The notes below the pieces were generated by a model. That model searched no databases. It worked only from the letters and a program-made list of their open reading frames with translations, and was not told the DNA's origin. The position numbers and the translations under genes were made by a program. Of a stretch of DNA of 64,000 nucleotides, positions 17,495 to 26,463 are shown in pieces (position 1 is the first letter of the stretch; each line of letters begins with the position of its first letter). Source of the stretch: Vibrio tarriae (GTDB lineage Bacteria > Pseudomonadota > Gammaproteobacteria > Enterobacterales > Vibrionaceae); contig NZ_CP022353.1 of assembly GCF_002216685.1 (NCBI RefSeq), forward strand, positions 1,240,001 to 1,304,000. Reading direction: 5' to 3'.

Positions 17495-18151
17495 ATGCAA
17501 GAGCAATCCATAGGTTCACAATCTATGCGTTCAGACATTTACCTGCTGCTCGCCACACTGCTGCGCGATGTGCCCTCAGCAGAGCTGTGCAGCTTTCTAG
17601 CCGAATTGGACTTTGAAACCAATGGCACCGAAATGGCGAAAGCGTGGCAGGCGATGTCCGCCGCCGCACAAAACGCTCAAGCTGACTCTTTGGCTGACGA
17701 GTATCAAGAGCTGTTTATTGGTATCGGTCGTGGTGAAGTCGTGCCTTTTGCCTCATGGCATCTAACTGGTTCATTGATGGAAAAGCCGCTGGCTGAGATT
17801 CGTGATGATTTGAGCCGCTTAGGGCTAGAGCGTGATGAGCAAGTGCGTGAACCAGAAGATCATATCTCGGCGCTGTGCGAAACCATGGCTTATTTATGTG
17901 AGCAAGGTGATGACGAAAATGCGGATGCGCAGACGCAACAAGCGTTCTTCAACCGTCATATCGCACCGTGGTTTGGCAAGCTGGTGAGCCAAATTCGTCA
18001 GGCTCCTCATGCCCAATTTTATTTAGCCGTCGCACAGCTTCTGGACGCTTTTTTGAGTTTAGAACAAGTGGCGATGACACAAGCACCAAGCAGTCGCAAG
18101 AATCGATATCGGATCGAGGTGAAAAACCTGACTGATAAAGCTGAGCAGTGA
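17495..18151 (+). CDS. TorD-family molybdoenzyme chaperone
   Basis: A 218-residue, mostly helical cytosolic chaperone that would hold the Tat-exported dehydrogenase until its cofactor is in place. The ATG at 17495 is chosen because GGAG sits 8 bases before it; an upstream in-frame ATG falls inside the previous gene. TorD/DmsD marks are the opening DIYLLLATLLRDVPSAELCSFLAEL, the central EYQELFIGIGRGEVVPFASWHLTGSLME and the EPEDHISALCETMAYL helix. It lies between the ferredoxin-like gene and the Tat-peptide genes, which fits a chaperone for FdhA. Specific binding to one or both Tat signals here is inferred. Confidence 0.9.
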   Translation: MQEQSIGSQSMRSDIYLLLATLLRDVPSAELCSFLAELDFETNGTEMAKAWQAMSAAAQNAQADSLADEYQELFIGIGRGEVVPFASWHLTGSLMEKPLAEIRDDLSRLGLERDEQVREPEDHISALCETMAYLCEQGDDENADAQTQQAFFNRHIAPWFGKLVSQIRQAPHAQFYLAVAQLLDAFLSLEQVAMTQAPSSRKNRYRIEVKNLTDKAEQ

Positions 18152-18228
18152 ACAAACCGGAATTAGAAAACAGACGTCTTAAGACGCACAGCTAAGTTGC
18201 TAAAACTTAAGCAATAAGGAAGCAATCG

Positions 18229-18426
18229 ATGAAAAAAGAGAACCAAGTAAACCAAAGCAGACGCGATCTGCTTAAAGGGTTAGGCACAGCGGCTGTCGCT
18301 GGCGCTGTCGTAGCGGGGGTCAGCACTCAAACGGTCGCCAGTGAATCAAGCACCGAGAGCAAAGAGCCGCTGAAAAAAGGCTATCACGAAACTCAACACA
18401 TTCGTGATTACTACAACACGCTATAG
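18229..18426 (+). CDS. Small twin-arginine signal protein of the fdh operon
   Basis: A 65-residue protein with a full Tat signal (QSRRDLLKGLGTAAVAGAV, residues ~7-36) followed by only ~30 mature residues ending HIRDYYNTL. Small proteins of this build occur just before the catalytic subunit in many formate dehydrogenase operons. A good ribosome site (AAGGAAG) lies 7 bases upstream of the ATG. The stop is 11 bp from the fdhA start. It may ride out of the cell with FdhA or be a small extra subunit; its role is not known. Confidence 0.85.
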   Translation: MKKENQVNQSRRDLLKGLGTAAVAGAVVAGVSTQTVASESSTESKEPLKKGYHETQHIRDYYNTL

Positions 18427-18437
18427 GAGCCAACCCG

Positions 18438-21294
18438 ATGAGACTCATCAAACGTTCAGACAGCGTGACCAAAGAGCAAAATCAGCTCGGTATTAGTCGT
18501 CGTGCCTTTATGAAAAACACGTCACTGGCAGCGGGCGGAGCGGCGGTAGGTGCCTCTTTGTTTACGCCGGGCATGATTCGTAAAGCTCAGGCCAGCGACG
18601 TGGATCGCAGCGCAAAAACGGAAGTAAAGCGTACCATCTGTTCACACTGTTCCGTCGGTTGCGGTATCTACGCTGAAGTACAAAACGGTGTATGGACTGG
18701 CCAAGAGCCGGCTTTTGATCACCCATTTAACGCAGGCGGTCACTGTGCAAAAGGCGCAGCATTACGCGAACACGGCCACGGCGAACGTCGCCTGAAATAC
18801 CCAATGAAGTTAGAAGGCGGCAAGTGGAAGAAGATCTCTTGGGAACAAGCCATCAATGAAATTGGTGACAAAGCGCTGAAGATCCGTGAAGAGTCAGGCC
18901 CAGATTCAGTTTACTTCCTCGGCAGTGCTAAGCACAGCAACGAGCAGGCCTATTTGTTCCGCAAAATGGCTTCTCTGTGGGGCACCAACAACGTTGACCA
19001 CCAAGCACGTATTTGCCACTCCACCACGGTTGCGGGTGTAGCAAACACTTGGGGTTATGGTGCAATGACCAACTCATTCAATGACATGCACAACTGTAAG
19101 TCGATGCTGTTCATTGGTTCTAACCCTGCAGAAGCTCACCCAGTTGCGATGCAGCATATTTTGATCGCGAAAGAGAAAAACAGCTGCAAAATCGTGGTTG
19201 CCGATCCTCGTCGTACCCGTACTGCCGCAAAAGCGGATTACTTTGTCTCACTGCGTCCCGGTAGTGATGTTGCCTTTATTTGGGGCGTGCTGTGGCACGT
19301 GTTCAAAAATAACTGGGAAGACAAAGAGTACATCCGTCAACGTGTATTCGGTATGGATGAAATCCGCGCTGAAGTGGCCAAATGGACGCCAGCAGAAGTT
19401 GAGCGTGTCACTGGCGTAAGCGAAGAAGAAGTCTATAACACAGCGAAAATCCTTGCGGAAAACCGTCCGGGTTGTGTGGTTTGGTGTATGGGTGGTACTC
19501 AACACACCACAGGTAACAACAATACTCGTGCGTACTGCATCCTTGAGCTGGCACTGGGTAACATCGGCAAATCGGGCGGCGGCGCCAACATTTTCCGTGG
19601 TCACGATAACGTGCAAGGCGCAACCGACTTAGGCGTGCTTTCCGATACGCTGCCGGGTTACTACGGTTTGACCGAAGGTTCATGGAAACACTGGGCAAGC
19701 GTTTGGGGTGTGGATTTTGAGTGGATCAAAAACCGCTTTGACCAAGGTACCTACAATGGCGCGTTGCCAATGGAAACTCCGGGGATCCCTGTATCTCGCT
19801 GGATCGATGGTGTATTGGAAAACAAAGACAACCTGCAGCAACGTGAAAACATTCGCGCCATGTTCTATTGGGGTCATGCGGTGAACTCGCAAACCCGCGG
19901 CGTGGAAATGAAAAAAGCGATGCAAAAGCTGGATATGATGGTGATTGTTGACCCATACCCAACGGTTGCGGCGGTAATGAACGATCGCACGGATGGAGTG
20001 TATCTACTTCCTGCGACCACTCAGTTTGAAACGTATGGCAGTGTGACGGCGTCTAACCGCTCTATTCAGTGGCGTGATCAGGTGATTGAGCCGCTGTTTG
20101 AATCCAAACCTGACCACGAAATCATGTATCTGCTCAGCCAAAAACTGGGGATCGTCGATCAACTGTGTAAAAAACATTCGTGTTGAGAACAATCAGCCAC
20201 TGATTGAAGACATTACGCGCGAATTTAACCGCGGTATGTGGACGATTGGTTACACCGGACAAAGCCCAGAGCGTTTGAAAACGCACCAACAGAACTGGCA
20301 CACCTTCCACAAAACCACGCTTGCTGCCGAAGGTGGCCCTGCGAATGGCGATACTTACGGTATGCCTTGGCCATGTTGGGGAACGCCAGAGATGAAACAC
20401 CCCGGCACGCACATTCTTTACGATACCTCGAAAACGGTCGCTGAAGGTGGCGGTAATTTCCGTACCCGTTTTGGTGTGGAGTTTGAAGGTAAGAGCCTGC
20501 TGGCTGAAGACAGCTACTCGAAAGGATGTGAGCTGCAAGACGGCTATCCAGAATTTAGCGATAAGCTACTGAAACAACTCGGATGGTGGGATGATTTAAC
20601 CGCGGAAGAGAAAGCGGCTGCAGAAGGCAAAAACTGGAAAACTGACCTTTCTGGCGGTATTCAGCGTGTCGCGATCAAACACGGCTGTATTCCATTCGGT
20701 AACGCGAAAGCGCGTGCGATTGTGTGGACATTCCCAGATCGCGTACCGCTGCACCGTGAACCGCTGTATACACCACGCCGTGATCTGCTGGCTGATTACC
20801 CCACGTGGGACGACCAAGCATTCATCTTCCGTGTGCCAACCCTGTACAAATCGATTCAAGCGCAAGATAAATCAGTGGAATACCCGATCATTCTTACCTC
20901 CGGTCGCTTAGTGGAGTACGAAGGCGGTGGTGAAGAAACCCGTTCTAACCCTTGGCTAGCAGAGCTACAACAAGAGATGTTTGTTGAAGTGAACCCGAAA
21001 GATGCCAACGATTTAGGCTTTATGGATGGCGATATGGTTTGGGTTGAAGGTGCAGAGAAAGGCCGCATCAAAGTCAAAGCTATGGTGACACGTCGCGTGA
21101 AACCGGGCATGGCGTTCTTACCATTCCACTTTGGTGGCAAATTCCAAGGTGAAGATCTGCGTCCAAAATACCCAGAAGGGACACAGCCTTACGTGGTTGG
21201 GGAAGCGGCAAACACCGCCACGACCTACGGCTACGATCCTGTCACCTTGATGCAGGAAACCAAAGTCACCCTCTGTAACATTCGTAAAGCGTAA
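18438..21294 (+). pseudogene. fdhA: Formate dehydrogenase catalytic subunit, interrupted by a one-base frameshift
   Basis: Periplasmic molybdo/tungsto-bis-MGD formate dehydrogenase. The Tat signal is SRRAFMKNT, the N-terminal 4Fe-4S motif ICSHCSVGCG with its fourth Cys in GGHCAKGA, and the active site is ARICHSTTVAG with Cys at ~193 where E. coli FdnG has selenocysteine. The frame from 18438 stops at 20186 after 582 codons; the rest of the protein (molybdopterin C-terminal domain) continues in another frame to 21294. The break falls in a run of six A at 20169-20174; with five A the protein reads ...QLCKNIRVENNQP... through to the end, giving a normal ~951 residues. Either a real inactivating mutation, a slippage site or a sequencing error. 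Neighbouring genes are intact. Confidence 0.9.
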
Positions 21295-21305
21295 GGAGCT
21301 TACCC

Positions 21306-21914
21306 ATGGCAAGAATGAAATTCCTGTGTGACACCAAACGCTGTATCGAATGTAACGGCTGTGTCACGGCCTGTAAAAATGAAAACGATGATGCGCTGGA
21401 ATGGGGCATCCAGCGTCGCCGCGTAGTTACGCTCAACGATGGTGAACCGGGTGAAAACTCGATTTCCGTGGCTTGCATGCACTGCACCGATGCACCTTGT
21501 ATGGCGGTGTGTCCGGCAGACTGCTTTGTGCATACCGAAGATGGCATCGTACTGCACAACAAAGATCTCTGTATCGGTTGTGGTTACTGCTTGTTTGCTT
21601 GCCCGTTTGGTGCGCCGCAGTTTCCGAAACAGGCGGCGTTTGGTGAACGCGGTAAGATGGACAAATGCACCTTCTGTGCTGGCGGCCCTGAAACAGAGCC
21701 GGGTTCAGAAGAGGAACGTCGTAAATACGGAGCCAACCGTATTGCGGAAGGTAAACTGCCCATGTGCGCTTCTCTCTGTTCTACCAAAGCGCTGCTGGCG
21801 GGTGATGCGGAGAAAATCTCTGATATTTTCCGTCAGCGCGTGGTTGAACGTGGTGCGAAAGGTGCCGGTTGGACTAACGGTGAAGATCTCGCGTATGACG
21901 CAACTCGGAGTTAA
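21306..21914 (+). CDS. fdhB: Formate dehydrogenase iron-sulfur (beta) subunit
   Basis: A 202-residue ferredoxin-type electron-transfer subunit. Cysteine clusters in order are CIECNGCVTACKNEN, CMHCTDAPCMAVCPADC, CIGCGYCLFACPFGAP and the separated CTFC / CASLC pair, enough for four 4Fe-4S clusters. It has no own signal peptide or membrane anchor and would be carried across with FdhA. Compared with E. coli FdnH (~290 residues) it lacks the C-terminal membrane helix, as in FdhABC complexes of other bacteria. It starts 11 bp after fdhA with TAAGGAG in front. It passes electrons from FdhA to the cytochrome b subunit. Confidence 0.95.
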   Translation: MARMKFLCDTKRCIECNGCVTACKNENDDALEWGIQRRRVVTLNDGEPGENSISVACMHCTDAPCMAVCPADCFVHTEDGIVLHNKDLCIGCGYCLFACPFGAPQFPKQAAFGERGKMDKCTFCAGGPETEPGSEEERRKYGANRIAEGKLPMCASLCSTKALLAGDAEKISDIFRQRVVERGAKGAGWTNGEDLAYDATRS

Positions 21915-22988
21915 GTGGCTATGAGACAAAAACTTTCTCGCGCCACTCGTTTTGTGCTGCCTTTATTGGCAGCACTGCTGTGCTGGTTGGCTCAACCAGT
22001 GATGGCAGAAGAGAACGCAAAACCGGATGTGGTGCAAAAAGAGATGACCCAACTGGCAGGCGCAGACTTTTGGCGTCAGGTACGGCAAGGCGAAGCGGGT
22101 TATACCACTTCTCAGTCTCCTGAACATGGCGTGTTGATCAGTAAACCGGGTGAAACTTGGTTTATCCTTAAAGAGAAATGGATGTCTCCGGCTGGTGCGG
22201 TGGCGATTTTCGGCAGCATAGCAATGGTCGTGCTAGCGTATATCGCAGTCGGTCCGCTGATGCTGAGTAAGCCGCGCACCGGACGTAAGCTCAATCGCTG
22301 GTCACGCTCAGATAGGGCGCTGCACTGGAGCATGGCGTTTACTTTCCTGACCTTGGCGTTCAGCGGGCTGATGCTGGTGTATGGCAAGCACTTCTTAAAA
22401 CCGTATATCCCGAGTGAGCTGTGGGGCTGGATCATCTATGCCGCGAAGCAGTATCACAACTACATGGGGCCACTGTTTTTCATTCTGCTGATGTTTGTGC
22501 TGCTCAAGTGGTGGCGCAAATCCATTTTCAATAAAGTGGATGTGCAATGGTTTATGAAACTCGGTGGCATGGTTGGTAAACACAAAGGCACACACCCTTC
22601 AGCGGGCTTTTCTAATGCTGGGGAGAAAGCTATTTACTGGTTACTGATTGTGTTTGGAACCTTTGCGGCCATTAGTGGCTTGGTGCTCGATTTTCCGATT
22701 TTCGACCAGACGCGTCGCCACATGGAATTGTCTAATCTGATTCATATGTTTTCAGCCCTGATCTTAATCTGTGGCTTTATCTTTCATATCTATATTGGTC
22801 TGTTTGGGATGGAAGGCGCATTAGAAGGCATGGTGACAGGCAAAGTGGATGAAACGTGGGCGAAAGAGCATCATGACCTGTGGTATGAAGAAGTAAAACG
22901 CCGCGGTGAAATTGAAGATGCCAGTGCCGAATCTGAAACGACGGCATTGAATCAAGTGAAAGGAGAGGTGAGCCATGAATCAAGATAG
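21915..22988 (+). CDS. Formate dehydrogenase cytochrome b (gamma) subunit
   Basis: A 357-residue inner-membrane cytochrome. An N-terminal signal (FVLPLLAALLCWLAQPVMA) is followed by a ~75-residue outer segment, a membrane helix and then the FdnI/FdoI-like core with four helices. Likely haem-ligand histidines are in RALHWSMAFTFL, KQYHNYMGPLFF and LSNLIHMFSAL plus FIFHIYIGLFGMEGAL. It would pass electrons from FdhB to the quinone pool. The GTG at 21915 follows the fdhB stop directly; the ATG at 21921 is an alternative with better spacing from CGGAG. It overlaps the next small membrane gene by 14 bp. Confidence 0.93.
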   Translation: MAMRQKLSRATRFVLPLLAALLCWLAQPVMAEENAKPDVVQKEMTQLAGADFWRQVRQGEAGYTTSQSPEHGVLISKPGETWFILKEKWMSPAGAVAIFGSIAMVVLAYIAVGPLMLSKPRTGRKLNRWSRSDRALHWSMAFTFLTLAFSGLMLVYGKHFLKPYIPSELWGWIIYAAKQYHNYMGPLFFILLMFVLLKWWRKSIFNKVDVQWFMKLGGMVGKHKGTHPSAGFSNAGEKAIYWLLIVFGTFAAISGLVLDFPIFDQTRRHMELSNLIHMFSALILICGFIFHIYIGLFGMEGALEGMVTGKVDETWAKEHHDLWYEEVKRRGEIEDASAESETTALNQVKGEVSHESR

Positions 22989-23397
22989 AGCGCACAAGTC
23001 CGTGTGGTTTGTCTACATTGCAAGCTTGCTGACGCCATTTACCTGTTTGCTATCGGGCATGATCGGCATTATCTATGCGGGTTATCGCTTGGACAAAAAC
23101 CAAGATGGTGAAGTCGCGAATTCCCACTACTATGGGCTCATTCGCAGTTTCTTCCTCTATCTCACGTTCTTTGTGGTACTGATTGTCACGGTAGCGACCA
23201 CGAACGGCATTATCATGGGCGTGAATCGCTACTGGATGCCGGAGTCTTGGCTTGCCAAGCTTGGACATGGCATTCCTTATGTGGGCGCAATCATTGCCGT
23301 CGGAGCCATCTCGATCTGGATCTGGCGTATAATCCAAGGCATGCAACAGTATCAAAATAACTTACCGCATTCTCCCTCCAAAGGGCCTAATCTGTAA
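22975..23397 (+). CDS. DUF4870-like small membrane protein
   Basis: A 140-residue integral membrane protein with three hydrophobic helices (YIASLLTPFTCLLSGMIGIIY, FFLYLTFFVVLIVTVATTNG and VGAIIAVGAISIWIWRII). The pattern (early helix, DKN..GE...SHYYGLIRSFFLY, then helices) resembles the DUF4870 type. It overlaps the cytochrome gene by 14 bp, has the strong ribosome site GGAGAGG, and is followed by a terminator, so it is the last gene of the fdh operon. An accessory role in the dehydrogenase complex is possible but only by position. Confidence 0.75.
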   Translation: MNQDRAHKSVWFVYIASLLTPFTCLLSGMIGIIYAGYRLDKNQDGEVANSHYYGLIRSFFLYLTFFVVLIVTVATTNGIIMGVNRYWMPESWLAKLGHGIPYVGAIIAVGAISIWIWRIIQGMQQYQNNLPHSPSKGPNL

Positions 23398-23401
23398 TTC
23401 C

Positions 23402-23430
23402 ATACCCGGCCAAACAGCCGGGTATTTTTT
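23402..23430 (+). terminator. Terminator of the fdh operon
   Basis: Stem ATACCCGGC / GCCGGGTAT with a 6-nt loop and six T, just after the stop of the last gene. Confidence 0.9.
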
Positions 23431-23479
23431 ACCCTGCAACATTTTGCTGAGTTCTTGTGCGCGTTGTTTTGGTGCTAAA

Positions 23480-23494
23480 GCGCCAAATTGGTGC
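23480..23494. promoter_or_regulatory. NtrC-like binding box upstream of amtB
   Basis: GCGCCAAATTGGTGC has the NtrC layout GCRCCA-N3-TGGTGC, differing from a perfect palindrome at one base. A further half site TGGTGC lies at 23470. It is ~120 bp upstream of the sigma-54 promoter, a normal enhancer distance. Confidence 0.65.
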
Positions 23495-23611
23495 AATTCT
23501 GTTGCTAAATGTAACAACCAACTTCTGCTTGCTCGGGAATTCCCCGACTAACTACCTTATTTATCAATATATTAGAAAAATTATTCTCTATTTCATCATC
23601 AGCGCAAAAAC

Positions 23612-23627
23612 TGGAACAGCTTTTGCT
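23612..23627 (+). promoter_or_regulatory. Sigma-54 promoter of amtB
   Basis: TGGAACAGCTTTTGCT, with exact GG-N10-GC spacing and TTGCT at -12. Expected start near 23639, ~80 bp before the amtB ATG. Together with the NtrC-like boxes this means nitrogen-limitation control. Confidence 0.8.
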
Positions 23628-23650
23628 CAGTCGAGCTTAAATCTTCTTTC

Positions 23651-23665
23651 TCACCAACTTGGTGA
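23651..23665. promoter_or_regulatory. Second NtrC-like palindrome, in the amtB leader
   Basis: TCACCAACTTGGTGA is a perfect 7-bp-arm palindrome with the same CACCA-N3-TGGTG core, but it lies downstream of the expected transcription start. It could be a repression or fine-tuning site or a chance hairpin. Confidence 0.4.
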
Positions 23666-23719
23666 AAATAGCAACAAAGCACAGGAAAAGTGCATAACAG
23701 ACGATGGAGTATCATATCG

Positions 23720-24940
23720 ATGAGCGATAGCGTAAGTCAGGTTCAAGGTGCCGTTCAAACCCTGACCCAAAGTTCAGACACTTTATTTTTGCTGCTCGGC
23801 GCCATCATGGTGTTTTTGATGCATGCAGGCTTTGCTTTTCTTGAAGTCGGCACGGTTCGGAAGAAAAATCAGGTTAACGCGCTGGTGAAAATTTTGGCAG
23901 ATTTCGGGGTTTCTACGATTGCCTATTTCTTTATTGGTTATTGGGTTGCGTATGGGCATCATTTCTTTGCTGATGCCGCAACACTCTCACAAGGCAATGG
24001 TTATGATTTAGTTAAGTTCTTTTTCCTACTTACCTTTGCGGCGGCCATTCCTGCGATTGTGTCTGGCGGTATTGCTGAACGCGCCCGATTCTATCCTATT
24101 CTTTTAGCGACATTTTTTTCGGTCGGGCTGGTTTACCCTTTCTTTGAAGGGATCATTTGGAATAGTAACTTTGGTGTACAAGACTGGTTTACCGCCAATT
24201 TAGGCGCACCATTTCACGACTTTGCAGGCTCAGTGGTTGTTCACGCCGTCGGTGGCTGGATTGCGCTGGTTGCCGTTGCTTTCTTAGGCATGCGTCGTGG
24301 CCGCGTGCGCGCTGGCAAGCACACCAACTTTGCTCCCTCCAACATTCCCTTTTTAGCGCTTGGTGCATGGATTCTAAGTGTCGGTTGGTTCGGCTTTAAC
24401 GTGATGTCAGCACAAACTTTGAATGGCATCAGCGGATTAGTGGCGATGAACTCTTTAATGGCAATGACGGGCGGTATTCTCGCCGCGTTAATTGTTGGGA
24501 AAAATGACCCAGGTTTTATCCATAACGGTCCATTAGCGGGTTTGGTCGCCGTGTGTGCAGGATCGGATTTAATGCATCCTTTAGGTGCATTGGTCACAGG
24601 GGTGATTGCGGGTGCCGTATTTGTTTGGCTGTTCACTCAATTACAAAATAAAACCAAAATTGATGATGTGCTCGGTGTATGGCCGCTGCATGGCGTGTGT
24701 GGGGCGTGGGGTGGCATTGCCGCAGGCATTTTTGGCCAAACGGCTTTCGGTGGCTTAGGGGGCGTAAGCTTCAGCACACAGATTGTTGGAACCTTAATGG
24801 GCATCGCGATTGCGTTAAGTGGCGCACTGATGGTTTATGGCATCTTGCATAAAGTGATGGGGTTACGTTTATCACAAGAAGATGAGTTTAATGGCGCAGA
24901 TTTAGCCATTCACAAAATCTCCGCAACCAGCGAAGAGTAA
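23720..24940 (+). CDS. amtB: Ammonium transporter
   Basis: A 406-residue inner-membrane ammonia/ammonium channel with about eleven helices. Recognised parts are AGFAFLEVGTVRKKN near the start, DFAGSVVVHAVGGW with the first pore histidine, GWFGFNVMSA and WPLHGVCGAWGGIAAG with the second pore histidine. The ATG at 23720 is used, with GGAG upstream; it removes ten residues of an unrelated leader in the raw frame. No glnK/glnB gene is next to it, although glnK-amtB pairs are the rule in most bacteria. The upstream sigma-54 promoter and NtrC-like boxes explain its control. Confidence 0.95.
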   Translation: MSDSVSQVQGAVQTLTQSSDTLFLLLGAIMVFLMHAGFAFLEVGTVRKKNQVNALVKILADFGVSTIAYFFIGYWVAYGHHFFADAATLSQGNGYDLVKFFFLLTFAAAIPAIVSGGIAERARFYPILLATFFSVGLVYPFFEGIIWNSNFGVQDWFTANLGAPFHDFAGSVVVHAVGGWIALVAVAFLGMRRGRVRAGKHTNFAPSNIPFLALGAWILSVGWFGFNVMSAQTLNGISGLVAMNSLMAMTGGILAALIVGKNDPGFIHNGPLAGLVAVCAGSDLMHPLGALVTGVIAGAVFVWLFTQLQNKTKIDDVLGVWPLHGVCGAWGGIAAGIFGQTAFGGLGGVSFSTQIVGTLMGIAIALSGALMVYGILHKVMGLRLSQEDEFNGADLAIHKISATSEE

Positions 24941-24953
24941 TTCCGATTTGGAT

Positions 24954-24976
24954 GGGCTTCTCGGTTCGAGAAGCCC
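24954..24976 (+). terminator. Hairpin after amtB
   Basis: Perfect 10-bp stem GGGCTTCTCG / CGAGAAGCCC with a 3-nt loop, 14 bp after the stop. The following TCAATTCC is only weakly T-rich. Confidence 0.65.
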
Positions 24977-25120
24977 TCAATTCCACTATGACTCATTCTG
25001 CAACGCTCTCTCTTTCTTCCCATCAATAGCCTTGTTACTACTATGGTCTAATCTGCGTTTTCTAGGGTTGATAACGCTTCGGTGTTAAGCTTAAACAAAA
25101 GCCGAAAAAAGGAATGGGTT

Positions 25121-25882
25121 ATGAGCTTACCGTATCGACATATTGTGATACTGACTGGAGCAGGCATCTCTGCGGAGTCTGGTATTCAAACTTTCCGCGC
25201 TCAGGATGGGCTATGGGAAAATCATCGTATTGAAGATGTGGCGACACCAGAAGGGTTTCAACGCGATCCAGATATGGTGCTGGAGTTTTATAACCAACGC
25301 CGCCGTAAGCTGCTCTCTGATGCGATTCAGCCTAATCCGGCACATCTTGCCCTAGGTAAACTGGAAAAAGAGTTGCAGGGCAGTGTCACGGTGATTACTC
25401 AAAACATCGATAACCTGCACGAACGTGGCGGCAGCCAGAATATTATTCATATGCATGGTGAATTGCTGAGAGCGCGTTGTCCTGAATCCAATCAAACAGT
25501 GGAGCAAAAAGAGGATATCCGTAACGGCGATTTATGCCACTGCTGCCAAATGCCTGCACAAATGCGTCCACACATTGTTTGGTTTGGTGAAATGCCGCTG
25601 CGCATGGGGGATATTTATGCCGCGCTTGAGCAAGCGGATCTGTTTGTTTCTATTGGTACATCAGGGGTGGTTTATCCCGCAGCGGGCTTTGTGCATGATG
25701 CACGCATGCATGGTGCACATACGATAGAAATCAATTTAGAACCTAGTGCGGTGGAAAGCGAGTTTGCTGAGAAGCGCTATGGCAAAGCGAGTATTGAAGT
25801 GCCAAGGTTAGTGGAAGAAATTTTGGCGTCGCAAAAACGTGCTATGCATCACTCTGCCAGTAAACAGTACAAACATGCTTAA
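25121..25882 (+). CDS. cobB: NAD-dependent protein deacylase (sirtuin)
   Basis: A 253-residue class III sirtuin that removes acetyl and longer acyl groups from lysines, for example on acetyl-CoA synthetase. NAD-binding [14 protein letters not shown], the [12 protein letters not shown] loop and the catalytic His of IIHMHGEL are present; zinc cysteines appear as RCPES and [12 protein letters not shown] supplies the Tyr-x-x-Arg pair linked to succinyl/malonyl activity. The ATG at 25121 follows AAAAGGAA; the raw frame reaches 13 codons further upstream, but that part has no family likeness. The gene stands alone and ends in a terminator shared with yajQ. Confidence 0.93.
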   Translation: MSLPYRHIVILTGAGISAESGIQTFRAQDGLWENHRIEDVATPEGFQRDPDMVLEFYNQRRRKLLSDAIQPNPAHLALGKLEKELQGSVTVITQNIDNLHERGGSQNIIHMHGELLRARCPESNQTVEQKEDIRNGDLCHCCQMPAQMRPHIVWFGEMPLRMGDIYAALEQADLFVSIGTSGVVYPAAGFVHDARMHGAHTIEINLEPSAVESEFAEKRYGKASIEVPRLVEEILASQKRAMHHSASKQYKHA

Positions 25883-25909
25883 TGGCGATGAGTGAGTACG
25901 TGAACCGAT

Positions 25910-25940
25910 AAAAAAAGCCCCGCTAAACGGGGCTTTTTTT
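25910..25940. terminator. Bidirectional terminator between cobB and yajQ
   Basis: Stem AGCCCCG / CGGGGCT with a 5-nt loop, flanked by seven A on the left and seven T on the right, so it works on both strands for the convergent genes. Confidence 0.92.
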
Positions 25941-25969
25941 ATCCTAGTATTGGCATTCCAACGACAAGA

Positions 25970-26452
25970 TTAATCGCGGAAGTTGTTGTACTGCAGCGGT
26001 TGTTCCAAATTCGCTTCGCGCAGCATTGCCATCACTTCTTGCAAATCATCACGCTTTTTACCCGTCACGCGCACTTTGTCGCCTTGAATTGAGGCTTGCA
26101 CTTTGATTTTGGCATCTTTAATCAATTTCACGATCTTCTTTGCCAGTAGGGCTTCCAAACCTTGCTTGAATTCTGCTTCTTTATACCAGTTTTTACCGAT
26201 ATGCACAGAATCTTTGGCTTTCATCGCACGAGCATCCACACCGCGTTTGGCGAGGTTACCGCGCAAAATGTCCATCATCTGACCGAGTTGGAAATCATCT
26301 TCGGCGGCCAGTTTTACGGTCTCTTCTTTCAGCTCAAAACTGGCATCTACGTTACGAAAATCAAATCGGCTAGCGAGTTCACGCGTTGAGTTTTCGACTG
26401 CGTTACGCAGCTCAACCGCATCAATTTCTGAAACAATATCAAAAGAAGGCAT
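25970..26452 (-). CDS. yajQ: Nucleotide-binding protein YajQ
   Basis: A 160-residue cytosolic protein of the YajQ family, whose members bind nucleotides and in some species cyclic di-GMP. It begins [11 protein letters not shown] and contains [17 protein letters not shown] and [30 protein letters not shown], all strongly conserved. Length equals that of E. coli YajQ (~163). It lies 11 bp downstream of the DAHP synthase gene on the same strand, so they may be cotranscribed, though no functional link is evident. Confidence 0.95.
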   Translation of the reverse strand: MPSFDIVSEIDAVELRNAVENSTRELASRFDFRNVDASFELKEETVKLAAEDDFQLGQMMDILRGNLAKRGVDARAMKAKDSVHIGKNWYKEAEFKQGLEALLAKKIVKLIKDAKIKVQASIQGDKVRVTGKKRDDLQEVMAMLREANLEQPLQYNNFRD

Positions 26453-26463
26453 GAGGTATTTCC

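Noticed and set aside
20086..21294. Second fdhA frame as a separate 402-codon gene
   Set aside because: Its first ~30 codons are out of frame with the family; the rest continues FdhA exactly after removal of one A.
23457..23723. 88-codon frame upstream of amtB
   Set aside because: It spans the NtrC boxes and sigma-54 promoter, has no ribosome site and overlaps the amtB start region.
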